Of a stretch of 44,758 nt of DNA, positions 19,007-27,800 are shown in pieces. The notes beneath the pieces are model-generated. The model made no database searches. It worked only from the letters and a program-made list of their open reading frames with translations, and was not told where the DNA came from. The position numbers and the translations under genes are program-made. The stretch is from positions 1 through 44,758 of the forward strand of contig JAGWBB010000032.1 of the NCBI GenBank assembly GCA_021296095.1, in the 5' to 3' direction. Source of the DNA: Desulfurellaceae bacterium. GTDB lineage: Bacteria > Desulfobacterota > Binatia > Bin18. Numbering within the stretch: the stretch's first letter is position 1; each line of letters starts with the position of its first letter.

Positions 19007-20299
19007 ATGAGTACTCTGGTGGTCGTCGGCGTGCAGTGGGGAGACGAGGGCAAGGGCAAGGTGGTTGACCTGCTGGCACGCCAGGCCGATGTCATCGTCC
19101 GTTTCCAGGGCGGCAGCAATGCCGGCCATACCCTGGTTGTTGGCGGCAAAAAAACGATTGTGCGGCTCATTCCGTCGGGCGTCCTGCACGCCGGCAAAGT
19201 GTGTGTGATCGGCAACGGCATGGTCATTGACCCCGCTACCCTGGTGCAAGAAATCGACGCCTTACAGCAGCAGGGTTGTCTGACCGATCTGGAGCTGCTC
19301 AGGATCAGTGAAACCGCCCATCTCATCATGCCCTACCACAAGGCGATTGACCTGGCCCGCGAAAAGCGACGCGGTGAGGCCAAAATCGGTACGACCGGCC
19401 GGGGCATCGGGCCCAGCTATGAGGACAAGATGGCCCGGGTCGGTATTCGGTTTGTCGACCTGCTCGACGAGACCCTGTTTGAGGCCAAGCTGGCCCGCAA
19501 TGTGGAGGAAAAAAACACCTATCTGCGCACCATGCTGGACGAGCCGGAGCTTGATTTCAGGGCCATGTTTGACACCTACTGCCAACTCCGCGAGCGGCTG
19601 CGGGCGTGTATCGGCAACACCTCCCGCTATTTGCACGACGCGATCAGGAGCGGCAAGAAAGTCTTGTTTGAGGGCGCCCAGGGCACCCAACTCGACGTGG
19701 ACCACGGCACCTACCCGTACGTCACCTCTTCGAATACCGTTTCCGGAGCCGTGTGCACCGGGGCCGGTATTGCGCCGCAGCACATCCACAGCGTCATCGG
19801 CATCTCCAAAGCCTACGCTACCCGGGTCGGCGGAGGCCCCTTCCCCACCGAACTGTTTGACGCCGAGGGGGATCAGCTGCGTCAGGCCGGGGGCGAGTTC
19901 GGGACAGTCACCGGACGGCCGCGACGGTGCGGCTGGCTGGATACCGTAGTAGTCCGCACCGCAGCCCGGCTGAACGGGGTCGAGAGCCTGGCTCTGACCA
20001 AGATTGATGTCTTGAGCGGCCTCGACACCCTGCGGGTATGCACCGGCTACCGCTACAAGGGCCAGGACTATGACGAGGTTCCGGCCAGCGCCCACATGCT
20101 CGAACACCTCACCCCAGTCTATGAAGAGCTGCCCGGCTGGACCGAACCGCTGACCGATATTCGCAGCCTGGACGCCCTGCCGACGAACGCCCGGCGCTAT
20201 GTTGAGCGCATCGAGAGCCTGCTGGAGATCCCGATCAAAATGATTTCGGTCGGCGCCGGCCGGGAAGAGACGATCCTGATCCGGCCCTCGTTTTTCTAG
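19007..20299 (+). CDS. purA: Adenylosuccinate synthetase PurA
   Basis: PurA condenses IMP and aspartate with GTP to adenylosuccinate, the first committed step to AMP. The 430-residue product begins with the GTP loop and catalytic Asp (GVQWGDEGKGKVVDLLA). It contains RFQGGSNAGHTLVV with the catalytic histidine, TTGRGIGPSYEDKMAR, FEGAQGTQLDVDHGTYPYVTSSN, and the aspartate-binding VTGRPRRCGWLD. The ATG at 19007 lies 10 bases after serA with AAGGAG in front. It shares its stop region with the convergent membrane-protein gene (CTAG, 20296-20299). Confidence 0.98.
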   Translation: MSTLVVVGVQWGDEGKGKVVDLLARQADVIVRFQGGSNAGHTLVVGGKKTIVRLIPSGVLHAGKVCVIGNGMVIDPATLVQEIDALQQQGCLTDLELLRISETAHLIMPYHKAIDLAREKRRGEAKIGTTGRGIGPSYEDKMARVGIRFVDLLDETLFEAKLARNVEEKNTYLRTMLDEPELDFRAMFDTYCQLRERLRACIGNTSRYLHDAIRSGKKVLFEGAQGTQLDVDHGTYPYVTSSNTVSGAVCTGAGIAPQHIHSVIGISKAYATRVGGGPFPTELFDAEGDQLRQAGGEFGTVTGRPRRCGWLDTVVVRTAARLNGVESLALTKIDVLSGLDTLRVCTGYRYKGQDYDEVPASAHMLEHLTPVYEELPGWTEPLTDIRSLDALPTNARRYVERIESLLEIPIKMISVGAGREETILIRPSFF

Positions 20300-21237
20300 G
20301 TCGGTCGGCTCAGCCCCTGCAAGCGCGCCCGCGTGTCCGGCGAGACGGCCAGCACCAGCCCGCCGACCAGACCGGCGCCGAAAATGAGCCCCGTCCAGGT
20401 CAGGCTCAGGGCCAGGGCCTCGTTGTGGACGACCCCGACGAGCGACAGAAAGAAGACAAAGCTGCCCTCGCGGACCCCCAGTCCGCCAAAACTCAGCGGC
20501 AGGCCACTCAGCAGCGTGATCAGCGGCACGCACATCAGGAGGTACCACAAGGGGACGCTGATACTGAGCGCATGGGCCAGGAGTAGCAGCAGACCAATCT
20601 GTAAGAGATGGAAGCCAAAGGCCAAGCCACACACCCCGAGGACAAGCCTCGGCCGGCTATGGTAGGGCGCAAACAGCTTTTCGCTGCTCCGCCGGATGAG
20701 GTGACCGGGCTCGAACAGCAGCCGCGCCAGACGCGGCAGCAGCCACCACACCGGCACGCAGCCGACCGCCACCGCAATCGTTCCGTAACACACCGCGGCC
20801 GGCAGGACGGTCGGTCCCAGCACGAGAAAGCTGAGGGCGCTGACCCATATCAGCATGACCACACCGCTCGCCCGGTCGGCCAGCACCGACTGCAGGGCGC
20901 GACCGACCCCCTGACGTCCACCGGCCAGCAAGACGCTGCGTCCCACGTCCCCGGCGATCGTACTCGGCGCGAACAGGTTGAGGTACATGCCGCCAAAGTA
21001 ATAGCTGATACACGCCCGGAGCGGCTGATCAAAGCCCACAGCCCGGGCCAGCCAGCGCCACTTATACGCGCACAGCACCTGTCCCAGCACATAGCCGACA
21101 AAGGCCACCAGCACATAGCCGGGCTGAGCGGTTCGCAGCTGGCTGACAAACGTCCGCCAATCGGCCGACACAAACAGCACGCCGAGGAGCAGGAGGCTCA
21201 CGCCGAGCTGAAACCAACGGGAAGAGAAGACAGACAA
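20296..21237 (-). CDS. Lysylphosphatidylglycerol synthase TM-region (UPF0104) family membrane protein
   Basis: The 313-residue product is almost entirely hydrophobic, with about eight membrane segments. It has the layout of the UPF0104/AglD/MprF flippase-domain family: an early ALCAYKWRWLARAVG-like turn, the FGGMYLNLFAPSTIAGDVGRSVLLAG segment, and the C-terminal LPLSFGGLGVREGSFVFFLSLVGV. Relatives move or modify lipid-linked molecules, but without the C-terminal MprF synthase domain the substrate is unknown. The gene is convergent with purA and overlaps it by four bases, the palindrome CTAG serving as stop on both strands. Confidence 0.85.
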   Translation of the reverse strand: MSVFSSRWFQLGVSLLLLGVLFVSADWRTFVSQLRTAQPGYVLVAFVGYVLGQVLCAYKWRWLARAVGFDQPLRACISYYFGGMYLNLFAPSTIAGDVGRSVLLAGGRQGVGRALQSVLADRASGVVMLIWVSALSFLVLGPTVLPAAVCYGTIAVAVGCVPVWWLLPRLARLLFEPGHLIRRSSEKLFAPYHSRPRLVLGVCGLAFGFHLLQIGLLLLLAHALSISVPLWYLLMCVPLITLLSGLPLSFGGLGVREGSFVFFLSLVGVVHNEALALSLTWTGLIFGAGLVGGLVLAVSPDTRARLQGLSRPT

Positions 21238-21352
21238 GAGAGGGGGGCCTTCGTAGAAACGAGGCTTGGATTTTCGCTATCCGGCCAGCTCCACGGGGCC
21301 TCGTGCAGGCTGGCAAGGAGCCACGGCCGCGTGGCTGATGAGTAAGGACCGC

Positions 21353-21772
21353 TCATTTGAGTTTCAACAGCGGATAGTCCGGAGACTCCGGGCGCGGCGT
21401 CAGGGTCCGATTGGTGCAATCGGCGATGAGATCCAAGGCTTCGAGAACGATCTGGCCGATCAGCGGCTCGCTCAAGGGAGGGCCGACAACACAGTCGGTG
21501 CTCATGAAACGGTTGCCAATGCGGATGGTCAACGGACCCGCCACCGGGCGCTCTTCCTTCCGCTCATCCGCATAGGAGACGATCACAGTTCGGCGTATCT
21601 CCAGGCCCAGCCGCTCAACCACGTTCTGCGGCAGGACCAGCATGACGGCGCCGGTATCGACAATCGCCTCAAGACTGGAACGACGAATAGCAGACTCCTC
21701 GCCATAGCCCCGTTCAAAGACAGCACGGTCGTTGGGATTTTCAAGCGTGACATTGACGCTAATCTCTCCCAT
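21353..21772 (-). CDS. Retropepsin-like clan AA aspartic protease
   Basis: The 139-residue product has the single active-site motif of the retropepsin fold, IVDTGAVMLVLPQNVVERLGL (D39-T40-G41-A42). A second hydrophobic-hydrophobic-Gly motif follows near the C-terminus (PLIGQIVLEALDLIADCTNRTL). One domain of this size would have to dimerise to be active, as retroviral proteases do. Homologues are widespread small bacterial proteins of unknown role. It stands alone between a membrane protein and a phosphatase; no partner gene is evident. The start at 21772 follows an AGGAGGA-like sequence. Confidence 0.8.
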   Translation of the reverse strand: MGEISVNVTLENPNDRAVFERGYGEESAIRRSSLEAIVDTGAVMLVLPQNVVERLGLEIRRTVIVSYADERKEERPVAGPLTIRIGNRFMSTDCVVGPPLSEPLIGQIVLEALDLIADCTNRTLTPRPESPDYPLLKLK

Positions 21773-21830
21773 GTCGTCCTCCTGCTGAGGCCCGTATAAG
21801 ACAGCCTATCTTTCTTGACGCCAGATGTCC

Positions 21831-22484
21831 TCAGGCGTCAACCGTCTCGCCCGACAGCGCCACCCCATCCAGATGGCTGGTATCGTTCACATAATGGATC
21901 AGCGCGCCGCCGTCCGCGCTCAGGGTCACCTTGCTCAGGCCGGTGTTGCCGATTTTGTCGATCTTGCGGAACTCGCTCATGGCCAAACCGCGACAGTGCA
22001 GCAAGAATGCCCGAACCGCACCGCCGTGAGTCACCACCGCCACCTGCTGACCGGGGTGCCGGTTGATCAGTGACCGGGCGGCATCAATCAGGCGGCCCTG
22101 AAAATGGGCGAAGGTCTCGCCGCCGCCCCGGGGCAGATCCTCACCCGCCCGCAGGCGTTCCCACTCCTCGGGGTGACGGGCAATCACCTCACCGGTCCGC
22201 AGCCCGCTCCAGGTGCCGATGTTCATCTCCCGCCAGCCGGTCTCAATGGTCGGCTCGACCCCCAGGGTCTGGCCCAGAATCATCGCCGTATCCACCGCGC
22301 GCATCAGGTCGCTGGTATAGATCGCCTGGACCGACTGCTTTTCCGCGTCCAGCCGCCGCGCCAGCCGCCACGACTGGTCCCGCCCATTGTCGCTCAGCGG
22401 CACATCGGCCTGGCCCTGCCAGCGGTTTTCCTGATTCCACACCGTCTCTCCGTGTCGGACCAAGAGTATATGGACCCCCTGCAT
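21831..22484 (-). CDS. Histidine phosphatase family protein (phosphoglycerate mutase-like)
   Basis: The 217-residue product carries the family signature LLVRHGETVWNQENRWQGQADVPLSDNG, in which the RHG histidine takes the phosphate. The acid/base Glu lies in ETGWREMNIGTWSGL, and the second histidine in VAVVTHGGAVRAFL. Members include cofactor-dependent phosphoglycerate mutases, alpha-ribazole phosphatases and broad phosphatases; the substrate cannot be assigned. The ATG at 22484 is chosen because GAGGAAAG precedes it; an upstream ATG at 22496 adds four residues. Confidence 0.9.
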   Translation of the reverse strand: MQGVHILLVRHGETVWNQENRWQGQADVPLSDNGRDQSWRLARRLDAEKQSVQAIYTSDLMRAVDTAMILGQTLGVEPTIETGWREMNIGTWSGLRTGEVIARHPEEWERLRAGEDLPRGGGETFAHFQGRLIDAARSLINRHPGQQVAVVTHGGAVRAFLLHCRGLAMSEFRKIDKIGNTGLSKVTLSADGGALIHYVNDTSHLDGVALSGETVDA

Positions 22485-22614
22485 GGCTTTCCTCATGAAT
22501 CTCGATTCGTCAAATCCGTGTGTTTCGGGCGCGCTGCGGTTCAGGTGGTGTTAGCACGTCCGGCCCCGGATTGCCAGATTGCGAACCGCGCCCGACCTGT
22601 CCGGCGGCCTTGTC

Positions 22615-22668
22615 TTGACCGCAAAGGGGAACGATGATCTCTTCTCGCTGAGGCAGTCCTCATCGTTC
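22615..22668 (+). promoter_or_regulatory. Promoter-like site with inverted repeat ahead of the LLM gene
   Basis: TTGACC at 22615-22620 could be a -35 box. Just after it, GAACGATGA (22629-22637) is perfectly repeated in inverse orientation at 22660-22668, with 22 bases between. Within that interval TGAGG-CAGT-CCTCA (22649-22662) forms a competing small hairpin. The arrangement could be a protein operator or an RNA switch for the gene starting at 22707. No clear -10 is present. Confidence 0.35.
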
Positions 22669-22706
22669 AGCCGGGCGAGTCGAGAGCCCCAGAGGAGAGA
22701 CGCAGC

Positions 22707-23594
22707 ATGCAATACGGTGCCTTTTTACCCCATATCGGTCCGCTGGCCAGAGGCGACGTGCTGAACAATATTCGGACCACCGCCCAAACGGCCGAAGCCC
22801 TGGGCTACGATTCGGTGTGGGTGGGCGATCACATCGTCACCCCGCTGGAGATCGCCTCACCATACCCGTATACCGCCACCGGGGCGTTTCCGCTCGACCC
22901 GCACGCGCCTATCCTCGAACCGCTGACGGTCTTGAGCTTTGCCGCAGCCTGCACCACCACCATCCGTCTCGGCACAGCCGTCCTGGTCCTGCCCCATCGA
23001 AATGCGGTGGTGACCGCCAAGACGGTCGCCACCCTTGATGTCTTGTCCGCCGGCCGGGTCATCCTGGGGGTCGGCGTGGGCTGGATGGAGGAGGAGTTTA
23101 GTGCCCTCAACGCTCCGTTTGCCGACCGCGGCCCGCTGAGCGATGAGAGCGTGGCGGTCATGAAAGCCCTGTGGACCGCGGACAGCGCCAGCTTCTCAGG
23201 CCGCTTTCACCAGTTCCCCGAGCTGTGCTGCGAGCCCCGACCGGTCCAACGTCCCCACCCGCCGATCTGGCTGGGCGGGCATACCGGACCGGCCCTGCGC
23301 CGGATCGTCGAATACGGCGACGGCTGGGCGGCCGTGGTGTTCAGTCCTGAAGAATTTGCCGAACGGGTGGACAAACTCAGGGACAGGGCGGCCAAGGCCG
23401 GGCGGGACATGTCAACGATTACCCTGTGTGTGTCGCCCCGCGGCAAACGGCCCGAGGCCATCGTCGATGACATTCCTCGCTACCAGGAGCTGGGAGCGAG
23501 CTATCTGTACCTGGCTTTTTTCAACTTTGCCCGTAGCTATGAAGAAATGGCCGGCATGATGGAGCGCTTCGCGCGGGACGTCAAGCTGATTTAG
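22707..23594 (+). CDS. LLM-class flavin/F420-dependent oxidoreductase
   Basis: The 295-residue product is a luciferase-like monooxygenase fold protein. Features are the N-terminal strand with FGAFLPHIGPLAR-type turn, EALGYDSVWVGDHIVTP, TTTIRLGTAVLVLPHRNAVVTAKTVATLDVLSAGRVILGVGVGWMEEEF, and the late HPPIWLGGHTGPALRRIVEYGDGW. These are typical of the TIGR03619-like F420-dependent subfamily, but FMN use cannot be ruled out. Start ATG follows AGAGGAGAGA. The reaction and substrate are unknown; neighbouring amidohydrolase and acyl-CoA dehydrogenase genes suggest catabolism of an organic compound. Confidence 0.9.
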   Translation: MQYGAFLPHIGPLARGDVLNNIRTTAQTAEALGYDSVWVGDHIVTPLEIASPYPYTATGAFPLDPHAPILEPLTVLSFAAACTTTIRLGTAVLVLPHRNAVVTAKTVATLDVLSAGRVILGVGVGWMEEEFSALNAPFADRGPLSDESVAVMKALWTADSASFSGRFHQFPELCCEPRPVQRPHPPIWLGGHTGPALRRIVEYGDGWAAVVFSPEEFAERVDKLRDRAAKAGRDMSTITLCVSPRGKRPEAIVDDIPRYQELGASYLYLAFFNFARSYEEMAGMMERFARDVKLI

Positions 23595-23655
23595 CCCGGT
23601 CCAGGTCTGAAATCGCTTCGGCGCCAGGCGGTCTTCGCACGGCGAGGGATGGAAC

Positions 23656-24126
23656 ATGAGCGGACAACAGGCACCCACCTCTCAGCAAAAAAGCGGATTC
23701 AGGTATCTGCCTGGCGTTCTTCTTGTGGCCGGATTGCTGCTCTCGGGCTGCTCGGGTCCAGAGCCCAGCAAGGCTCTGGTCGACATTTCACAGGTTGAGC
23801 TGCACCGCTTCAACGCCGAGTCGCTGACCGTCCGGCTCGAATATGACCTGGCCGAGGACATCGAGCTGCCCCTGCCCTACCTCGAAGTGCTGGTCTTTCC
23901 GCTCGAACCCGAGGTCAGGCTGGCCGGGACGCTCAAGCCCTTCAAGCGCTACGCCGGCGCGCTCTCGGTCAGCTTTCCCATCCCGGCCGAGGCCGACATT
24001 GACTGGGACGATCTCAGCGACCCCGAGACGTGTTGTACGGTTTCCCTCAAGGGCCTGCGGGCCGACGGTGAGGTGGAGCGGATCAGCAATCAGGTCGTCG
24101 TCGGCCTGCCCGGGGTGTCAGGTTGA
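23656..24126 (+). CDS. Predicted lipoprotein, LEA14-like fold possible
   Basis: The 156-residue product has a basic N-terminus, a hydrophobic segment at about residues 18-31, and the lipobox LLSGC (Cys about residue 33). The mature part (ISQVELHRFNAESLTVRLEYDLAEDIELPLPYLEVLVFPLEPE) has alternating beta strands. It resembles the LEA14/WHy-type fold found in many bacterial lipoproteins; this is a weak structural impression. It would be anchored on the periplasmic face of a membrane. It lies between the LLM and amidohydrolase genes on the same strand. Confidence 0.75.
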   Translation: MSGQQAPTSQQKSGFRYLPGVLLVAGLLLSGCSGPEPSKALVDISQVELHRFNAESLTVRLEYDLAEDIELPLPYLEVLVFPLEPEVRLAGTLKPFKRYAGALSVSFPIPAEADIDWDDLSDPETCCTVSLKGLRADGEVERISNQVVVGLPGVSG

Positions 24127-24196
24127 CAGGGCGCGCCGCCTGCGCGTAGTGAACAGTGAAGATGGGCGCCCAGGAGCGCCGCAAAGGAGAGCAGCC

Positions 24197-25309
24197 ATGG
24201 CCCAGATTATTGACGCGGATGGACATATTCTTGAGCCGCCGAGCGTCTGGCAGGAGTATACCGAGCCGGCCTATCGCGACGGGGTGATTCAGATTTTTCG
24301 TGACCGCGACGGCATTGACAAGCTCAGGATTAACGGCCAAGTCCGCCATGACCGCAACATGGCGATTGCCGCAGCGTGTACGCCGGGCGGGCTGTCCGAC
24401 CCGCATAAAGCCCGGACCATGGGCTGGGACGAGATCGTTGTGGGCGGCTATGACCCCCACGCCCGGGTCAAGGACATGGACCTCGAAGGGATTGAGCAAG
24501 CCTTTTTCTATCCCAGCCTGTGGCTGATCTACGGCGACCTGGAAGACCCGCAGCTGGCCGCCGCGGCGTGCCGGGCCTATAACAACTGGATTGCCGACTT
24601 CTGCAAGCCCTACCCCGAGCGCTTCTTTGCCGTTGCCCCGCTGCCCCTGCAGGATGTCAACGAAGCGGTCACCGAGATGCGCCGAGTCGTGAAAGAGCTG
24701 GGCATGCGGGCCGTGTTCATCCGCCCCAACCCGTTTAATGGTCGCCGGCTGAACGATCCGGCCTATGACGTGCTGTGGCGCGAGGCCGAAGCACTGAACA
24801 TCCCGGTCGCCATTCACGGCAGCTTTGGCACCAAAATGCCGACCCTGGGACAGGAGCGCTACAAAGACCCGTTTTTCTTCCACATGGTCTGCCATCCCTG
24901 GGAGCAGCAGGGCGCGTGCATGGATATCATCTGCGGCGGGGTGCTGAGCAAGTTTCCCGGGCTAAGGGTCGCCTTTCTGGAATCGGGCATGGGCTGGATC
25001 GGCTACTGGCTCGACCGCATGGACGGTCATTTTGAGAAAATGGGCCACTACGTACCGTGGCTGAAACAAAAACCGAGCGAGCACTTCAAGCAGCAGTGCT
25101 TTATCGCCCTCGACCCCGACGAACGCACCCTGCAGGGCATGGTCGCCATGGGCCTGGAAGACTGCGTGATCTGGGGCTCGGACTATCCGCACTTCGACTG
25201 CACCTTTCCGGGCGTGGTCGAGGAGGTCCGGGAAGCCTGTGCGCCGTTGTCGGAAGCAGCCCGGACCAAGATCATCGGCGAGAACGCCAGACGGCTGTAC
25301 GACCTGTAA
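24197..25309 (+). CDS. Amidohydrolase-family (Amidohydro_2) metal-dependent hydrolase or decarboxylase
   Basis: The 370-residue product begins MAQIIDADGHILEP, with the D-x-D-x-H metal motif of the amidohydrolase_2 family. Further candidate ligands are His in IPVAIHGSFG, His in FFHMVCHPWEQQG, and the Asp of VIWGSDYPHFDCTFPG. This family includes ACMSD-like decarboxylases and hydrolases of ring-cleavage products. The frame is open upstream to 23843 through the lipoprotein gene, but the ATG at 24197 follows AAAGGAGA and starts the conserved domain. It is followed 17 bases later by the acyl-CoA dehydrogenase pair, probably in one operon. Confidence 0.9.
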   Translation: MAQIIDADGHILEPPSVWQEYTEPAYRDGVIQIFRDRDGIDKLRINGQVRHDRNMAIAAACTPGGLSDPHKARTMGWDEIVVGGYDPHARVKDMDLEGIEQAFFYPSLWLIYGDLEDPQLAAAACRAYNNWIADFCKPYPERFFAVAPLPLQDVNEAVTEMRRVVKELGMRAVFIRPNPFNGRRLNDPAYDVLWREAEALNIPVAIHGSFGTKMPTLGQERYKDPFFFHMVCHPWEQQGACMDIICGGVLSKFPGLRVAFLESGMGWIGYWLDRMDGHFEKMGHYVPWLKQKPSEHFKQQCFIALDPDERTLQGMVAMGLEDCVIWGSDYPHFDCTFPGVVEEVREACAPLSEAARTKIIGENARRLYDL

Positions 25310-25326
25310 GCACGCCGGAGAGTGGT

Positions 25327-26517
25327 ATGGATCTCAGCTATTCCAAACAGGACAAGGCCTTTCGCAAACAGGTCCGGGCGTGGATGAAAAAAAACGTCCC
25401 CAAAAAGGACAAATCGCTCAGCACGCTGGCGCCTGACGATCCACGCCGCATCGAGCGCGCAAAAGCCTGGCAGCGCAGCCTGCATCGGACCGGCTATGTG
25501 GCCAGGGGCTGGCCCAAGGAGTACGGCGGCCAGGGCGACAGCGATGTCATGCGTCAGACCATCGTCAACGAAGAACTCATCCTGGCCCGGGCGCCGGGCC
25601 TGATCGGCGCCTCTGGCCTGACCATGCTCGGCCCGACCCTGCTGCAGTGCGGTACCGAGCAGCAGAAACAGCGCTATCTGCCCACGGTGCTGACCGCCGA
25701 AGAGATCTGGTGTCAGGGCTATTCCGAACCCGGCTCGGGCTCGGATCTGGCCTCCCTGCGGACGCGGGCTGAACTGGTCGGCGACGAGTTCATCATCAAC
25801 GGCCAGAAGGTCTGGACCTCGGGCGCCCAGTTTTCGGACTGGATGTTCTGTCTGGTCCGGACCGATCCGGACGCGCCCAAGCACCGCGGCATCTCCTACG
25901 TCCTGATCGACATGAAAACGCCCGGGATTACGGTCCGCCCCCTGGTCCAGATGACGGGCGACGCCGGCTTCAACGAGGTGTTTTTCGAGGACGTGCGCGT
26001 CCCCCGGGACAACCTGGTCGGCGACCTGCACCAGGGTTGGATGGTGGCCAATGCAACCCTGTTTCACGAGCGCAACATGCTGGGCTCGACCACCCGCACC
26101 CAGATGATGATGCACAACCTGCTGCGGCTGGCCCGCAGCCATCGGCGCTACGGTAAGCCTGCGGCCGAGGACCCGGTCATCCGCCAGAAGCTGGCCGAGC
26201 TGCTCGGTCGGGTCGAGGCTATGAAGTACCACTCGCTGCGCCAGCTGACCGATGTCATCAAAGGCCGCCGGGCCGGGCTCGGAGCCATGGTCAACAAGCT
26301 GGTCGGCACCGAGCTGAACCACGACATCTGCGCCCTGGCGCTCGAGATCATGAACTCCTACGCCCCGCTCAAGCGCGGGGCAGACCGGGTCATCGATAAC
26401 GGCGTGTGGCAGTATGAGTTCATGTTTACCCTGGGTCTGATTATCGGCGGCGGCACCTCACAGATCCAGAAGAACATCATCAGCGAGCGAGGCTTGGGCA
26501 TGCCCAAGTCGGGCTGA
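25327..26517 (+). CDS. Acyl-CoA dehydrogenase, likely catalytic subunit of a heteromeric enzyme
   Basis: The 396-residue product is an FAD acyl-CoA dehydrogenase: an N-terminal helical domain, the flavin-binding QGYSEPGSGSDLASLRTRAEL and VWTSGAQFSDWMFCLVRTD, and C-terminal helices ending GGGTSQIQKNIISERGLG. The medium-chain-type catalytic Glu site near the C-terminus reads Gly here. However, E248 in LFHERNMLG matches the isovaleryl-CoA/FadE26-type position for the catalytic base. The next gene encodes a second acyl-CoA dehydrogenase lacking both positions. Paired subunits of this kind form alpha2beta2 enzymes acting on steroid side chains in actinobacteria; the substrate here is unknown. Confidence 0.88.
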   Translation: MDLSYSKQDKAFRKQVRAWMKKNVPKKDKSLSTLAPDDPRRIERAKAWQRSLHRTGYVARGWPKEYGGQGDSDVMRQTIVNEELILARAPGLIGASGLTMLGPTLLQCGTEQQKQRYLPTVLTAEEIWCQGYSEPGSGSDLASLRTRAELVGDEFIINGQKVWTSGAQFSDWMFCLVRTDPDAPKHRGISYVLIDMKTPGITVRPLVQMTGDAGFNEVFFEDVRVPRDNLVGDLHQGWMVANATLFHERNMLGSTTRTQMMMHNLLRLARSHRRYGKPAAEDPVIRQKLAELLGRVEAMKYHSLRQLTDVIKGRRAGLGAMVNKLVGTELNHDICALALEIMNSYAPLKRGADRVIDNGVWQYEFMFTLGLIIGGGTSQIQKNIISERGLGMPKSG

Positions 26518-26537
26518 ACCGCAGTCGAGAGAGCGCT

Positions 26538-27671
26538 ATGGATTTTAGCCTGTCAGCTGAACAGGAGCTGCTGCAAAACACGGCCCGGGAATTTCTGAGC
26601 CAGGAGTGCCCGCCCGGCCTGGTCCGAGAGCTGTACGACGATCCCAAGGGGTTTTCGCCCGAACTCCACCGCAAGACGGCCGAACTGGGCTGGACTGGTC
26701 TGCTGATCCCCGAAGCCCACGGCGGCCTGGGACTCGGCATGCTGGATATGGCGGTTCTGCTCGAAGAGATCGGACGGGCGGTCGTGCCCGGCCCGTTTGT
26801 GTTCTCGTCGGTGCTGACCACGCTGGGCTTGGTCCAGGCCGGGAGTCCGGCCCAGCGGGAGACCTGGCTGCCGCGTCTGGCTGCGGGCCAGGCGATTGGC
26901 ACGCTGGCCTTTCTTGAGGCGGACGACCGGCTCGACGCCCGGGGCGTACGGCTGAAGGCCAAAAAAACCAAACACGGCTATGTGCTGTCCGGGACCAAGA
27001 TGTTTGTCCCGTTTGCGGAGGTCGCCGACGTGCTGCTGGTAGTAGCGCGGACCTCGGGCAAGGCCGAACAGGGGGTCAGCCTGTTCCTGGTCGAGCGTCA
27101 GGCTCCGGGCCTCAGCCTCACGCCGCTCGATATCGTTGACCAGACCCGACGGGTGTATCGGGCCGAGTTCCAGCAGGTTGCCGTACCCAAAACCGCCCTG
27201 GTCGGCAAAAAGGACAAGGGCTGGAAAATCGTGGCCAGGCTGCTTGACGCGGCGTGTGTAGCCCTGGCTGCCGACAGCCTGGGCGGGGCGCAGAAAGCCC
27301 TGGATCTGGCCGTCGAGTACACCAAAACCCGCACCCAGTTCAACCGCCCCATCGCCTCATTCCAGGCGCTCAAGCATATGGCGGCCGAGATGGCCAGCGA
27401 CATCGAGCCCGCCCGGTCGCTGGTATGGTACGCCGCCTACGCCTTTGACGCCCTGCCGGCCGAGGCATCCCGGGCCGCAGCCCTGGCCAAGGCCCGGCTG
27501 TCGGATGTGTATGCCCGCACGACCAACCGGGCGGTCCAGATGCACGGCGGCATCGGCTTCACCTGGGAGCACGACATGCACTTCTGGTTCAAGCGCGCCA
27601 AGTGGAACGAGTTCGCCTTTGGGGATGCCACCTACCACCGCGAGCGGCTGGCCCAACTCGAAGGGTTTTAG
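26538..27671 (+). CDS. Acyl-CoA dehydrogenase homologue without catalytic Glu (partner subunit)
   Basis: The 377-residue product has the acyl-CoA dehydrogenase layout: helical N-terminal domain, LAFLEADDRLDARG beta domain start, and the C-terminal TRTQFNRPIASFQALKHMAAEMA and VQMHGGIGFTWEHDMHFWFKR. At the helix-G position where the upstream protein has E248 this one has Ala238 (LLDAAC). Near the C-terminus the medium-chain Glu position is also changed (EFAFGDATYHRE). Both usual catalytic bases are thus missing. It starts 20 bases after the upstream gene, with GAGAG before the ATG, which fits a non-catalytic partner subunit. Substrate unknown. Confidence 0.85.
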   Translation: MDFSLSAEQELLQNTAREFLSQECPPGLVRELYDDPKGFSPELHRKTAELGWTGLLIPEAHGGLGLGMLDMAVLLEEIGRAVVPGPFVFSSVLTTLGLVQAGSPAQRETWLPRLAAGQAIGTLAFLEADDRLDARGVRLKAKKTKHGYVLSGTKMFVPFAEVADVLLVVARTSGKAEQGVSLFLVERQAPGLSLTPLDIVDQTRRVYRAEFQQVAVPKTALVGKKDKGWKIVARLLDAACVALAADSLGGAQKALDLAVEYTKTRTQFNRPIASFQALKHMAAEMASDIEPARSLVWYAAYAFDALPAEASRAAALAKARLSDVYARTTNRAVQMHGGIGFTWEHDMHFWFKRAKWNEFAFGDATYHRERLAQLEGF

Positions 27672-27800
27672 GCGTAGATCAGGCTAGACTCTCGGGTGGG
27701 AAATCGCTAGTAAAGAGGAAAGGCGAACGAGGCCGGCCGCCACATCGGGAAGCGAGCCTCGCTCACCCTCAGCTCACATCATTCTCAGGGGAGGACAAGC

